Shown: positions 8,395 through 16,524 of the stretch, in pieces
Layout: each line of letters starts with the position of its first letter
How positions within the stretch are numbered: position 1 is the first letter of the stretch
From: Lachnospiraceae bacterium
Lineage (GTDB): Bacteria > Bacillota > Clostridia > Lachnospirales > Lachnospiraceae
Reading direction: 5' to 3'
Length of the DNA: 64,000 nt
Assembly (NCBI GenBank): GCA_024690605.1
Contig: JAILOV010000078.1
Coordinates: 17,288-81,287, forward strand
Notes under the pieces: generated by a model
What the model was told of the DNA's origin: nothing
What the model saw: the letters and a program-made list of their open reading frames with translations, nothing else
Database searches by the model: none
Made by a program: the position numbers and the translations under genes

Positions 8395-9216
8395 TCAGCG
8401 CTTGATCAGCGATTCCTGTACACCGTATTTCTGCGCGGTTTTCTGCATTTCTCCGCTGGCGTACAGTTTGTTGAACTGCTCGGTGATATAGGCAGCCAGA
8501 TCGCTCCCCTTCCGGCAACCGACGCCGTATTCCTCCGTGGTCAGCTCCAGTGTGTGCGTGAGCTCCGGGTAGCTCGTGCCCTCACCGATCATCGCTCCCG
8601 CCATCAGAAGGTCGATGATCGCCGCGTTACTCGTGCCCGCCTGCACTTCCATCAGCGTGTCACTCTGTGCCGTTACCGCCGTGTAGTTCAGCTTATTTTC
8701 CTCTGCCGCGGCCTCACCGGCACTACCGGCCTCGACGGCAAACGCCAGTGCTTTCAGGCTCTCGACGTCTTTGTACTCGTTTGCTGTCGCCGCAGGCAGG
8801 ATGACGACCTGCGCATTGTTGCAGTAAGGCTCCGAGCAGGTCATGGCGTTCTTCACCTCATCCGTGAGCGTCATGCCGTTCCACACGCAGTCGATCGATT
8901 TGTTATTGAGTTCCAGGATCTTGTTGTCCCAGTCGATCTCCACGAACTGTGCCTCCACGCCCAACGACTCTGCGATCGCGCGCGCCATGTCCGCGTCAAA
9001 TCCGATCCACTCGCCGTTCTCCTGATAATCCATCGGCGCAAAATCCGTGATCCCGACGACCAGGGTGCCTTTTTCCTTGATGTAGGCGATGTCGCTTTCC
9101 CCGCCTGCACCCGCGTCGGCGCCGCCGGCATCTTTGGCTCCTCCGCAGGCCGCGAGCGAAAACGCACATACACCCGCGAGAATCATTGCCAGAATGCTTT
9201 TCCTGTTTCTCCTCAT
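8395..9216 (-). CDS. Amino-acid ABC transporter substrate-binding lipoprotein
   Basis: The protein has 273 residues. A lipoprotein signal (M-R-R-N-R-K, hydrophobic core, lipobox S-L-A-A-C at about 20-24) is followed by an SBP_bac_3 fold. Recognisable elements are G-T-L-V-V-G-I-T-D-F-A-P-M near residue 52 and W-I-G-F-D-A-D-M-A-R-A-I-A near 75. It captures a polar amino acid outside the membrane and delivers it to the permease. The exact ligand cannot be read from sequence. GGGAGGAAGAAG precedes the ATG. The 75-bp gap upstream holds an 18-base inverted repeat (9246-9263) without a U-tract. Confidence 0.92.
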   Translation of the reverse strand: MRRNRKSILAMILAGVCAFSLAACGGAKDAGGADAGAGGESDIAYIKEKGTLVVGITDFAPMDYQENGEWIGFDADMARAIAESLGVEAQFVEIDWDNKILELNNKSIDCVWNGMTLTDEVKNAMTCSEPYCNNAQVVILPAATANEYKDVESLKALAFAVEAGSAGEAAAEENKLNYTAVTAQSDTLMEVQAGTSNAAIIDLLMAGAMIGEGTSYPELTHTLELTTEEYGVGCRKGSDLAAYITEQFNKLYASGEMQKTAQKYGVQESLIKR

Positions 9217-9291
9217 TTTCTTCTTCCTCCCTTTTTCTGCTACATGATCAGATCTGTCTGATCCCGTTGCTCTTCGTCATTACCGGACATG

Positions 9292-10719
9292 CTACGCTCC
9301 ACTGTCCGCCGCGATCTTCCAGCGCTGCAGTTCACCCTGCGCCGTGCGCGGGAAAGGTCTTGCCCACAGGGAGATCGCCCGGATCTGCCGGCTGTTGGAG
9401 ATCTTTTTGTTGAATTCCTCCACCTGATCCCAGATCTCCTCACGCGTCCGATGCCGCAGCACGACCGCCAGCTTCAGCTCCTCCCCGTCCAGATAGACCG
9501 CCGTCTCCGAACCGATCCTGCGGTTCAGTTCCTCCTCCCATTCCGGACAGAATACTTTTTCCCCGTTGGGAAGAAGCAGCACCTCGTCCTTTTTGCCCAG
9601 CACGATAAGGCGTCCCTCTTCGTCGATATGTCCGAGATCCCCGGTATGCAGCCAGCCGTCGGCATCGATCTTCGCGGCCGTCGCCTCCGGATCGTGGTAA
9701 TAACCGACCATCGTGTTCGGCGTCTTCAGGTAGATCTCGCCGTCTCGCGCGATGCGGAATGTCGTGCCGGGACAGGGACGCATGGCGTAAATATGCTTCG
9801 GATCCGTGCTCACCGCGATACCGCTGCTGGTCTCCGTCAGACCGTAACCGTGCATAACGCGGATGCCTCTCTTGAACAGAGCACGGAAGATCGATTCGTC
9901 GCAGGGCGTCCCGCCGATGATGATCGTGCCGAGATTCTTGTTGAGGGCGTCCATAGAGAGCATGTACTTTAACAATGCGGGAACCACCGGGATAAAATCG
10001 GGTTCGAACATGTTGGGATCCTGAAGAGCATGCCGGATCCCGCGGGAAAGCGCGATCCTGGCACCGATCGTCATCGGCCAGAGAATGCCCGACACAAATC
10101 CGAATACATGCCAGAGCGGAAGCATCGAAAGAACCAGATCGTCACTGGTACCGTGCGCGGTCTGCTGGCCCCCCCACGCATCCCTGAGAAGAGCTTCCTG
10201 CGTCAGCACGACGGCCTTGTACCATGCCGTCGTCCCGGATGTAAAAAACAGAAGTTTGCCGCCGTCCTCGATCTCTCTGTTTTCCGGATAGACGCCGGCG
10301 ACGCCCTCTTCAGCCTGTTCATCCAATTGGGCTGCGCGGCGTTCGTTGATATAGTCACCGAAGGCCCTTCGCCCTTCCCTGTCCGCAGCATAGAGAGAGT
10401 CTATACCGCAGTGCTTCACAAGCTCGATCATCTGCTCCGGGGGAAACAATACATCGATCAGAACGGTTCGCTTGCCCGCGATCACGGCAGCAAGCATGGT
10501 GATGATCCAACGCGCGGACGCGTTGGCATAGAGACCCACACAGGTGCAATCCTCTCGGCGGTATCGATTGGCGAGCTCCATAACGCGCAGATAGAGCTCA
10601 TGGTAGGTGATCTTCACCTGCTCCTCATACTCTGCCGAAAGGATCGCCGTGTTGTCGGGACAACGCTCATTCAGATCCGTGAGCATTTCTTCAAATGTAG
10701 AATATCTGCGATCCGCCAT
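9292..10719 (-). CDS. AMP-forming acyl-CoA synthetase/ligase family protein
   Basis: This 475-residue member of the ANL superfamily has the P-loop-like F-F-T-S-G-T-T near 158-164, the A5 motif Y-G-L-T-E-T-S near 288, T-G-D-L-G near 373 and G-K-K-D-E-V near 388. The usual Gly-x-Pro-Lys after SGTT is A-W-Y-K here, a variant. It should activate a carboxylic acid as acyl-AMP and then transfer it to CoA or a carrier; the acid is unknown. No carrier-protein gene is adjacent. The ATG at 10719 lies two bases after the tRNA-Arg discriminator base, so its ribosome-binding region is inside the tRNA. Confidence 0.88.
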   Translation of the reverse strand: MADRRYSTFEEMLTDLNERCPDNTAILSAEYEEQVKITYHELYLRVMELANRYRREDCTCVGLYANASARWIITMLAAVIAGKRTVLIDVLFPPEQMIELVKHCGIDSLYAADREGRRAFGDYINERRAAQLDEQAEEGVAGVYPENREIEDGGKLLFFTSGTTAWYKAVVLTQEALLRDAWGGQQTAHGTSDDLVLSMLPLWHVFGFVSGILWPMTIGARIALSRGIRHALQDPNMFEPDFIPVVPALLKYMLSMDALNKNLGTIIIGGTPCDESIFRALFKRGIRVMHGYGLTETSSGIAVSTDPKHIYAMRPCPGTTFRIARDGEIYLKTPNTMVGYYHDPEATAAKIDADGWLHTGDLGHIDEEGRLIVLGKKDEVLLLPNGEKVFCPEWEEELNRRIGSETAVYLDGEELKLAVVLRHRTREEIWDQVEEFNKKISNSRQIRAISLWARPFPRTAQGELQRWKIAADSGA

Positions 10720-10721
10720 AA

Positions 10722-10795
10722 CGTCTCCGAGAGGATTCGAACCTCCGACCCCTCGCTTAGGAGGCGAGTGCTCTATCCAGCTGAGCTACGAAGAC
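10722..10795 (-). tRNA. tRNA-Arg (anticodon CCT)
   Basis: On the minus strand a 7-bp acceptor stem (GTCTTCG with CGGAGAC, one G-U), a D arm, an anticodon stem CTCGC/GCGAG with loop CTCCTAA, and a T arm GGAGG-TTCGAAT-CCTCT fold into a canonical cloverleaf. The loop places CCT at 34-36, reading AGG. The discriminator is G and CCA is not encoded. It is immediately followed by the acyl-CoA ligase gene on the same strand. Confidence 0.95.
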
Positions 10796-10859
10796 CCGCG
10801 CATATGCGCACAAACACTTTACCACAGAATCAGTAAAATAGCAAACCGGCGCGGTGCCC

Positions 10860-11057
10860 CTACCGGATATCGATCTCCGGCGGCTGATCGATCTGGCTGC
10901 CGACATATTTGCCGTCCTTCTTCCGCTGCTTCACGCACTCCGTGAGGAGGTACTCGATCTGCCCGTTCACCGAGCGGAAGTCATCCTCCGCCCAGGCGGC
11001 GATCGCGTTGTAGAGGCTTTCGTTCAGCCGCAGGGGCACCTGTTTCTTCTCTGCCAT
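10860..11057 (-). CDS. Arc-type ribbon-helix-helix small protein
   Basis: The 65-residue protein has the Arc/MetJ-like pattern: a short beta strand V-P-L-R-L-N-E-S-L (7-15), a helix, then R-S-V-N-G-Q-I-E-Y-L-L (28-38). Such proteins dimerise and insert the strand into the DNA major groove, often at short palindromes. It begins 4 bp after the SPFH gene stop with no good Shine-Dalgarno sequence, which suggests translational coupling. It could autoregulate through the palindrome at 12121-12139. That role is an inference. Confidence 0.75.
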   Translation of the reverse strand: MAEKKQVPLRLNESLYNAIAAWAEDDFRSVNGQIEYLLTECVKQRKKDGKYVGSQIDQPPEIDIR

Positions 11058-11061
11058 GGCT

Positions 11062-12066
11062 TCAGTACAGCGAACCGCTGTTCACGACCGGCTGTGCATC
11101 ATGGTTGCCGCACAGGACCACAAGCAGATTGGAGACCATGGCCGCCTTGCGTTCCTCATCGAGTGACACAACGCCATCCTCTTTGAGTTTATCAAGCGCC
11201 ATCTCCACCATTCCGACTGCACCGTCAACGATCATCTTGCGGGCATCGATCAGCGCCGAGGCCTGCTGCCTCTGAAGCATGGATGCCGCGATCTCCGGCG
11301 CATACGCCAGATAAGTGATCCGTGCGTCGATGATCTCTATACCGGCGGTTTCCACCTTGCTCTGGATCTCTTCCTTGATCCTCTTCGCCACCAGCTCGGT
11401 GGATCCGCGCAGGCTGCCGTCATCCGCCTGTCCGTCGCCGGTCGTGTCGACATTCTGTGCCATATCGTAGGGATAGAGCTTTACAATGTTCCGGACCGCC
11501 GCGTCACTCTGCAGGGACAGGTATTCCTTGTAATTATCGACCGTAAAGACCGCGGATGCCGTGTCCGTCACGCGCCACATCACCGCGACACCGATCTCCA
11601 CCGGATTGCCGAGCACATCATTGACCTTCTGCTTGGCATTGCTCAGCGTCATGATCTTTAAGGAGATCTTCTTGCCGCTTCCGCCGACCTTGACCTGCGT
11701 TCCGTTCTGCGCCGCGATGACCAGCGGATGCGCCTTTGCCTCCACATCACCGCTCTGTCCGAGATGGGTCTCGGCTGCGGGATTGACACTCACACAGAAG
11801 GGATTCACCCAGTAAAAGCCCGCGTCTTTGAGGGTGCCGACATAGGAACCGAAGAGCGTGAGCACCAGTGCTTCCTGCGGACCGAGCACCTTGAGACCCA
11901 GGAACGGGATCCAGCCGAGGCAGAGCCACAGGATACCGATGATCATAAGCAGGCCATTCGCTGCCGCGCCGAAGATCGTTACCGGGATCGCCGCGATGTA
12001 GAGGATGATCCAAAGTGCCAGCATCGCAAATCCGTTGCTGTTTTTGTTCAGAACCTTTTCTTTCAT
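11062..12066 (-). CDS. SPFH/band-7 domain membrane protein
   Basis: The 334-residue protein has two hydrophobic segments at about 12-33 and 36-56, then an SPFH domain from about 60 (G-P-Q-E-A-L-V-L-T-L-F-G) with a long predicted helical part around 220-300 (I-K-E-E-I-Q-S-K-V, A-S-M-L-Q-R-Q-Q-A). The family forms oligomeric membrane scaffolds such as prohibitin and flotillin. This subgroup resembles the bacterial SPFH proteins paired with a small Arc-type protein. AGAGAAATGAAAG includes the start; upstream lies a strong promoter with a palindromic operator-like site. Confidence 0.88.
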   Translation of the reverse strand: MKEKVLNKNSNGFAMLALWIILYIAAIPVTIFGAAANGLLMIIGILWLCLGWIPFLGLKVLGPQEALVLTLFGSYVGTLKDAGFYWVNPFCVSVNPAAETHLGQSGDVEAKAHPLVIAAQNGTQVKVGGSGKKISLKIMTLSNAKQKVNDVLGNPVEIGVAVMWRVTDTASAVFTVDNYKEYLSLQSDAAVRNIVKLYPYDMAQNVDTTGDGQADDGSLRGSTELVAKRIKEEIQSKVETAGIEIIDARITYLAYAPEIAASMLQRQQASALIDARKMIVDGAVGMVEMALDKLKEDGVVSLDEERKAAMVSNLLVVLCGNHDAQPVVNSGSLY

Positions 12067-12120
12067 TTCTCTTCTCCTTCTCCGGATTATTTGCGCGACA
12101 CCACGCCGCTCAATTCATCC

Positions 12121-12139
12121 TGATATCATAATGATATCA
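12121..12139. promoter_or_regulatory. 19-bp perfect palindrome, probable operator of the SPFH-Arc operon
   Basis: TGATATCAT-A-ATGATATCA is a perfect 9+1+9 inverted repeat covering the -10 hexamer of the SPFH promoter. Each arm is itself nearly palindromic (TGATATCA). Its size and position suit a dimer-of-dimers ribbon-helix-helix repressor, so the Arc-type protein of the same operon is the leading candidate. The palindrome is visible; binding is inferred. Confidence 0.55.
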
Positions 12140-12158
12140 TATAAAATCGTTTTGTCAA
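12131..12158 (-). promoter_or_regulatory. SPFH operon promoter
   Basis: On the minus strand TTGACA (12153-12158) is followed after 16 bp by TATCAT (12131-12136), a good sigma-A-type promoter. The start codon lies about 65 bp downstream. The -10 box overlaps the 19-bp palindrome. Confidence 0.65.
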
Positions 12159-12174
12159 CATCTTTTTTCGTTTT

Positions 12175-12681
12175 TTATGTGAGATGCACAGAATGGCCGT
12201 CCCGTACGGCTTCCGTGAGATTTCCCCGATCGTCGTAGACCAGCTTCAGAGAAAAAAACGGCGCATTTTGCTGCAGAAGCTTCAGAAAGATCCGGTCTCC
12301 CTCCCAGATCGGGAGGGCATAGATCTCCTCCCATGAAACCCAGGCCAGCTCGCCTTCCCTGCATTCCGGCAGATCGGTATCATCCGAGACCGGCATTCCC
12401 GATGCGCCCCGCATTTTCCGGGCCGTAAACAGAAACATATACTCCGTGGTCTCACGGTAAACAAAGGTGACAATGCCCCGGAATGCGAGTTCATCTGCCG
12501 TCAGACCGGTCTCTTCGCGCATTTCGCGACGGATACAGTCCTCGGGACTCTCGCCCGCTTCCATATGTCCGCCCACGCCGATCCACTTGTCCCGGTTGAT
12601 GTCCCGTTCTTTTTTCGTGCGGTGGAGCAGAAGCAGACGGCCGTTGTGTTCGGGATAGCACAGCGTTGTGTTTTCGATCAT
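12175..12681 (-). CDS. NUDIX hydrolase
   Basis: The 168-residue protein carries a full NUDIX box at about 38-60 (G-H-M-E-A-G-E ... R-E-M-R-E-E-T-G-L). This indicates Mg-dependent hydrolysis of a nucleoside diphosphate linked to another group. The N-terminus (T-T-L-C-Y-P, L-L-L-L-H-R-T-K-K) resembles the MutT/8-oxo-dGTPase subgroup, but the substrate cannot be fixed. Its ATG overlaps the DUF3881 stop (ATGA), so it is the last gene of the parAB-serS run. Confidence 0.9.
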   Translation of the reverse strand: MIENTTLCYPEHNGRLLLLHRTKKERDINRDKWIGVGGHMEAGESPEDCIRREMREETGLTADELAFRGIVTFVYRETTEYMFLFTARKMRGASGMPVSDDTDLPECREGELAWVSWEEIYALPIWEGDRIFLKLLQQNAPFFSLKLVYDDRGNLTEAVRDGHSVHLT

Positions 12682-13622
12682 AGGGAAATGTCAATGACGG
12701 AGGGCTCTGTCGGGAAATTGAGAAAGCCCTGCATCCAGATGTTGCCCTTAAAGCGCCGGCCGACTGCCGGTTCACCATAGAGATCTTTTTCGTTGATCGC
12801 GACATCAAAGAGCAGATCATTGCAGTTGAGGCGCATAACGATGACATGCTCGCGCGTCAGGAAATTCGTGGTCCTGCGGAAATCGAGGATCTCGCCGATG
12901 ACGGAATACTGATCGCATTCCACGCCGTAGGGCATGAAACAGGTATCCACCAGCGTGTAGATATCCTCCGTCCGTGCCTTCCTGGTGAGCGCGGTATACA
13001 TATCCATATCATAGAGCGTGAGGGTTTCGATCGCGTCCTCGTCCCCGCCGCGCGCCGCAGCGATCACCTGATTCCTGCCCACGGCCTTGCGCCTGAGATC
13101 CTCGCGCTGTTCGCTGGTCTTGGCGATCGGCATCATGATCATGCCGGACAGAGACAGTGCGGACAGCGTTACCGTGATCTCCGCCGAAGGAAATCTGCCG
13201 TCCTCCACCGCCCGCAGCCAGGTGATCCGGTTCTGCAGGTAAAAGATCATCGTCACACCGACGCGAAGCTCATCGCAGACACCGGCATAGGAATCCTGCG
13301 CGGCATGCCGCTCAATGCTCACCTCTTCCGCCGTGCTCACACCGGTCCCCCGCAGATAGGGATAGTAAAAATCATAGATAAAATGGTCCGTTTCGTCGAG
13401 CTCCCCGCAGATGGCCAGACCGATGCCGGATCCGAAATCCCGCTCGAACTGCGCGAGCAGCGGATCTCCCTGTGTCTGGTCGCCGCCCGCCGGCTGTTCT
13501 TTTTGCGTAAGCGAAGTGTAGACGCGACGGTCCGCGTCCTGAACGGCATCTCCTATGATCTTGTGAAGGCTTCTCCGGTCTCTTACTTCCGAGAATCCGA
13601 TCGCCCGCAGATACTGATGCAA
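12678..13622 (-). CDS. DUF3881 family protein
   Basis: The protein is about 314 residues and cytoplasmic, without transmembrane segments. Start choice matters. A GTG at 13640 forms a GTGA overlap with the serS stop. A TTG at 13622 has AAAGGGAG seven bases upstream and gives M-H-Q-Y-L-R-A-I-G-F, which is how I recall this clostridial family beginning, so I use it. The function is unknown. The family is usually found beside serS in Lachnospiraceae. It is translationally linked to serS upstream and to the NUDIX gene downstream. Confidence 0.72.
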   Translation of the reverse strand: MHQYLRAIGFSEVRDRRSLHKIIGDAVQDADRRVYTSLTQKEQPAGGDQTQGDPLLAQFERDFGSGIGLAICGELDETDHFIYDFYYPYLRGTGVSTAEEVSIERHAAQDSYAGVCDELRVGVTMIFYLQNRITWLRAVEDGRFPSAEITVTLSALSLSGMIMMPIAKTSEQREDLRRKAVGRNQVIAAARGGDEDAIETLTLYDMDMYTALTRKARTEDIYTLVDTCFMPYGVECDQYSVIGEILDFRRTTNFLTREHVIVMRLNCNDLLFDVAINEKDLYGEPAVGRRFKGNIWMQGFLNFPTEPSVIDISL

Positions 13623-13636
13623 ATGCTGTCTCCCTT

Positions 13637-14920
13637 TCACTCCGCCTTTATGACTTCCTTGCCGCCCATGTACGGCTGCAGTGCTTTCGGGATCCTGACG
13701 GAACCGTCCGCGTTCAGGTTGTTCTCCAGAAACGCGATCAGCATACGCGGCGGCGCGACCACCGTATTGTTCAGCGTGTGTGCCAGATAATTGCCCTTTT
13801 CGCCCTTAATGCGGATCCGCAGACGCCTCGCCTGCGCGTCACCGAGATTCGAGCAGCTGCCGACCTCGAAATACTTCTTCTGTCTGGGCGACCAGGCTTC
13901 GACATCACAGGATTTCACCTTGAGATCCGCGAGGTCACCGGAGCAGCATTCCAGCGTACGGACCGGAATATCCAGACTGCGGAACAGATCGACCGTGTTT
14001 TTCCAGAGGCGGTCGTACCATATCTTCGATTCTTCGGGCTTGCAGACGACGATCATCTCCTGCTTTTCAAACTGATGGATACGGTAAACGCCGCGCTCCT
14101 CCACGCCGTGCGCACCTTTTTCCTTGCGGAAGCAGGGAGAATAACTGGTCAGCGTCTGCGGCAGCTGTTCCTCGGGAATCTGCTGGTCGATGAATTTGCC
14201 GATCATCGAGTGCTCGCTGGTGCCGATCAGGAACAGATCCTCCCCCTCGATCTTGTACATCATGGCATCCATCTCGGGGAAGCTCATCACGCCCTCAACC
14301 ACGGCCGCATGGATCATGAACGGCGGGATCACATAGGTGAAACCGCGATCGATCATGAAGTCTCTCGCATAGGCAAGAACAGCCGAATGGAGTCTCGCGA
14401 TATCGCCCATCAGATAATAGAAGCCGTTGCCCGCGACGCGCCTTGCCGCGTCAAGATCGATGCCGTTCAGTTTTTCCATGATATCCGTGTGATAGGGGAT
14501 CTCAAATGCCGGTACGAACGGTTCACCGAATTTTTCTATCTCCACATTACAGGAATCATCTTTGCCGATCGGCACAGAATCGTCGATCATCTGCGGAATG
14601 ACGAGCATCTTTTCGCGAAGCTGTTCATCCACCTCGCGCTGTTTCTGTTCCAGCTCTTTGATGCGCTCGCCGTCCTGCGCGACCTGTGCCTTGACCTTGT
14701 CCGCTTCTTCCTTTTTTCCCTGCGCCATCAGCGCGCCGATCTCCTTAGAGACCTTGTTTCTGTTCGCGCGTAGCTCATCCGCTTCCTTCTGTGTCTCGCG
14801 GCTCTTTTTGTCGAGCTCGATCACCTCGTCTACAAGCGGAAGCTTCTCATCCTGAAACTTCTTTTTGATGTTCTCGCGAACTGCATCCGGGTTCTCTCTG
14901 ACAAATCTGATGTCTAACAT
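13637..14920 (-). CDS. serS: Serine--tRNA ligase
   Basis: The enzyme has 427 residues. An N-terminal antiparallel coiled coil binds tRNA (about 1-105, rich in K/E with heptads). The class II core follows: motif 2 F-R-K-E-K-G-A-H-G then G-V-Y-R-I-H-Q-F-E, and motif 3 N-T-V-V-A-P-P-R-M-L-I-A-F-L-E-N-N near 395. It charges tRNA-Ser with serine. The start at 14920 follows GGGAGGAGCT and matches the family's M-L-D-I-R-F-V-R opening. I see no T-box in the 75 bp upstream. It is co-oriented with parAB and DUF4446. Confidence 0.96.
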   Translation of the reverse strand: MLDIRFVRENPDAVRENIKKKFQDEKLPLVDEVIELDKKSRETQKEADELRANRNKVSKEIGALMAQGKKEEADKVKAQVAQDGERIKELEQKQREVDEQLREKMLVIPQMIDDSVPIGKDDSCNVEIEKFGEPFVPAFEIPYHTDIMEKLNGIDLDAARRVAGNGFYYLMGDIARLHSAVLAYARDFMIDRGFTYVIPPFMIHAAVVEGVMSFPEMDAMMYKIEGEDLFLIGTSEHSMIGKFIDQQIPEEQLPQTLTSYSPCFRKEKGAHGVEERGVYRIHQFEKQEMIVVCKPEESKIWYDRLWKNTVDLFRSLDIPVRTLECCSGDLADLKVKSCDVEAWSPRQKKYFEVGSCSNLGDAQARRLRIRIKGEKGNYLAHTLNNTVVAPPRMLIAFLENNLNADGSVRIPKALQPYMGGKEVIKAE

Positions 14921-14994
14921 AGCTCCTCCCTGTTCTCTTATCTGCTCTCTCTTATCATGACAAGACTCTTGCTCGTCCGGGTTTCTCAACAAAT

Positions 14995-15525
14995 TCAGGA
15001 AAGTGTCTGCGACAGCGCTCGCTCCAGTGCCTGCTGTTCCTCCGTGCCAAGCTCCAGTTCGCTCCTGCCGTCGACCACCTCTTTGACATAGGTGTAATTA
15101 CCGTCGGGGCTGTGAACGGAATTCAGGATCAGACCGTTGTTCTCCTCGTTCAGAAGTGCGAGCGCGAAAGAAAGCTTCCCGCCCATCTGATTGAACGCGT
15201 CATATTTGATCACACCGATCCGGTGAAAACAGCGGTCAAGCATCACCTGCTGTTTTTCCAGTGTGCGCTGTACATCGTGCGCCGTCTCGGTCAGCACATC
15301 ATTGGCTTCAAAGAGATGGATGATCTCGGTCTCCAGACTGGTCGTGTTCTTACCGCGCATCAGTTTCCGCAGACGTTTGTCCAGATCCTTGATCTGCTTC
15401 TGTTGTCTGAGAACGAAAACAAGCAGCACCACACACAGGATCAGCAGCACAAGAAACAGCGCGAGGGTTTCAAAAGTCAGTCCGCCCGGCAGCACCACCG
15501 TGTTCGTCAAAACGATCGCTCTCAT
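14995..15525 (-). CDS. DUF4446 family membrane protein
   Basis: The 176-residue protein has one transmembrane helix (about 18-40), a basic coiled-coil stretch (K-Q-I-K-D-L-D-K-R-L-R-K-L, about 44-60) and a C-terminal domain with Y-D-A-F-N-Q-M-G-G-K-L-S-F-A-L-A-L-L, the hallmark of DUF4446. Its function is unknown. In clostridia it is commonly next to parB, as here, where it starts one base after the parB stop. Confidence 0.85.
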   Translation of the reverse strand: MRAIVLTNTVVLPGGLTFETLALFLVLLILCVVLLVFVLRQQKQIKDLDKRLRKLMRGKNTTSLETEIIHLFEANDVLTETAHDVQRTLEKQQVMLDRCFHRIGVIKYDAFNQMGGKLSFALALLNEENNGLILNSVHSPDGNYTYVKEVVDGRSELELGTEEQQALERALSQTLS

Positions 15526-15526
15526 C

Positions 15527-16417
15527 TCACACCCGGTTCTTCAGGCGTTCCACGATCCTGTCAAGATCGTCGCCGCTGTAGAAATCGATCTCCAGTTTTC
15601 CCGCGCCGGATCCGTCTCCCGTGATCGCAACTTTCGTTCCAAGCGATTCCGTAAGCCTCTCCTCCAGGTCACGGTAAACGGTTTCCAGATTGTGATCCTT
15701 CCCCTTGGACTTGCGCTGCTTCTTCGGACGGTCCAGACTTTTGACCAGCTTTTCCGTGTCACGGACGCTCAGATTTTCGTCAAAAACCTGCTGCGCAAGC
15801 CGGATCTGCTCAGCAGCATCCTCCACCGGGATCAGCGCGCGCGCGTGTCCGGCAGTGAGCATTTCATCGATCAGCATCTGCTGCACTTCATCGGTCAGTT
15901 TCAGAAGCCGCATGGAATTCGTGATCGCCGTACGGCTCTTGGACACACATTCCGCGACTTCATCCTGCTTCAGATGATAGTCCTCGATCAGCTTCTTATA
16001 TCCCTTCGCTTCTTCAATGGAATTCAGGCCCTCGCGCTGAATGTTTTCGATCAGTGAGATCACATCCAGTTCCTGCTCGCTCAGATCATTTTTGACGATC
16101 GCAGGGATCTCTTTTAATTCCGCTTTATGCGCGGCACGCCAGCGACGCTCACCGGCGATGATCTCATAATGATCGCCCTTTTGCGCGACAAGGATCGGAC
16201 TGATCACCCCGTGCTTCCGGATCGATTCCGCCAGTTCGTTTAATTTGTCCTCATCGAACTTCTTGCGCGCCTGCGTTTTGTTCGGCTCGATCTCCGTGAT
16301 GCGGATGCTCTGTACCACCTGTCCTTCGGGAAGCTTCACGCCGGCAACATCCGCCGCCGGCACTTTCGCCGGGATCAGGTTTTCCAGTCCGCCGCCCAGG
16401 CCTCTTCTCTTTGCCAT
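15527..16417 (-). CDS. parB: Chromosome partitioning protein ParB / Spo0J-type CTP switch
   Basis: The protein has 296 residues. The N-terminus is R-R-G-L-G-G-G-L-E-N-L-I, where ParB stimulates ParA. The CTPase/ParB domain contains G-E-R-R-W-R-A (89-95) and E-N-I-Q-R-E-G-L-N (about 151-159), a helix-turn-helix follows (K-Q-D-E-V-A-E-C-V-S-K-S-R), and a C-terminal dimerisation region ends the protein. It loads at parS and spreads as a CTP-bound clamp. AAAGGAG precedes the start. Three parS-like sites lie about 1 kb upstream, before parA. Confidence 0.96.
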   Translation of the reverse strand: MAKRRGLGGGLENLIPAKVPAADVAGVKLPEGQVVQSIRITEIEPNKTQARKKFDEDKLNELAESIRKHGVISPILVAQKGDHYEIIAGERRWRAAHKAELKEIPAIVKNDLSEQELDVISLIENIQREGLNSIEEAKGYKKLIEDYHLKQDEVAECVSKSRTAITNSMRLLKLTDEVQQMLIDEMLTAGHARALIPVEDAAEQIRLAQQVFDENLSVRDTEKLVKSLDRPKKQRKSKGKDHNLETVYRDLEERLTESLGTKVAITGDGSGAGKLEIDFYSGDDLDRIVERLKNRV

Positions 16418-16524
16418 ATACGTTCTCCTTTATTGTTTTTTCAGAAATACCTTATATCTATTTCCGTTCTTTGATCGTAGTTCTGCAAAACACCATGTCT
16501 TCTCTTGAACCGGATCAACGCTGA

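Noticed and set aside
9246..9263. Terminator between the acyl-CoA ligase and ABC transporter genes
   Set aside because: GATCAGATCTGTCTGATC forms a 7-bp stem but lacks a T-run; it could be an operator, but nothing else supports that.
14921..14994. T-box leader for serS
   Set aside because: The gap is only about 75 bp, with no room for stem I, no T-box motif and no terminator.
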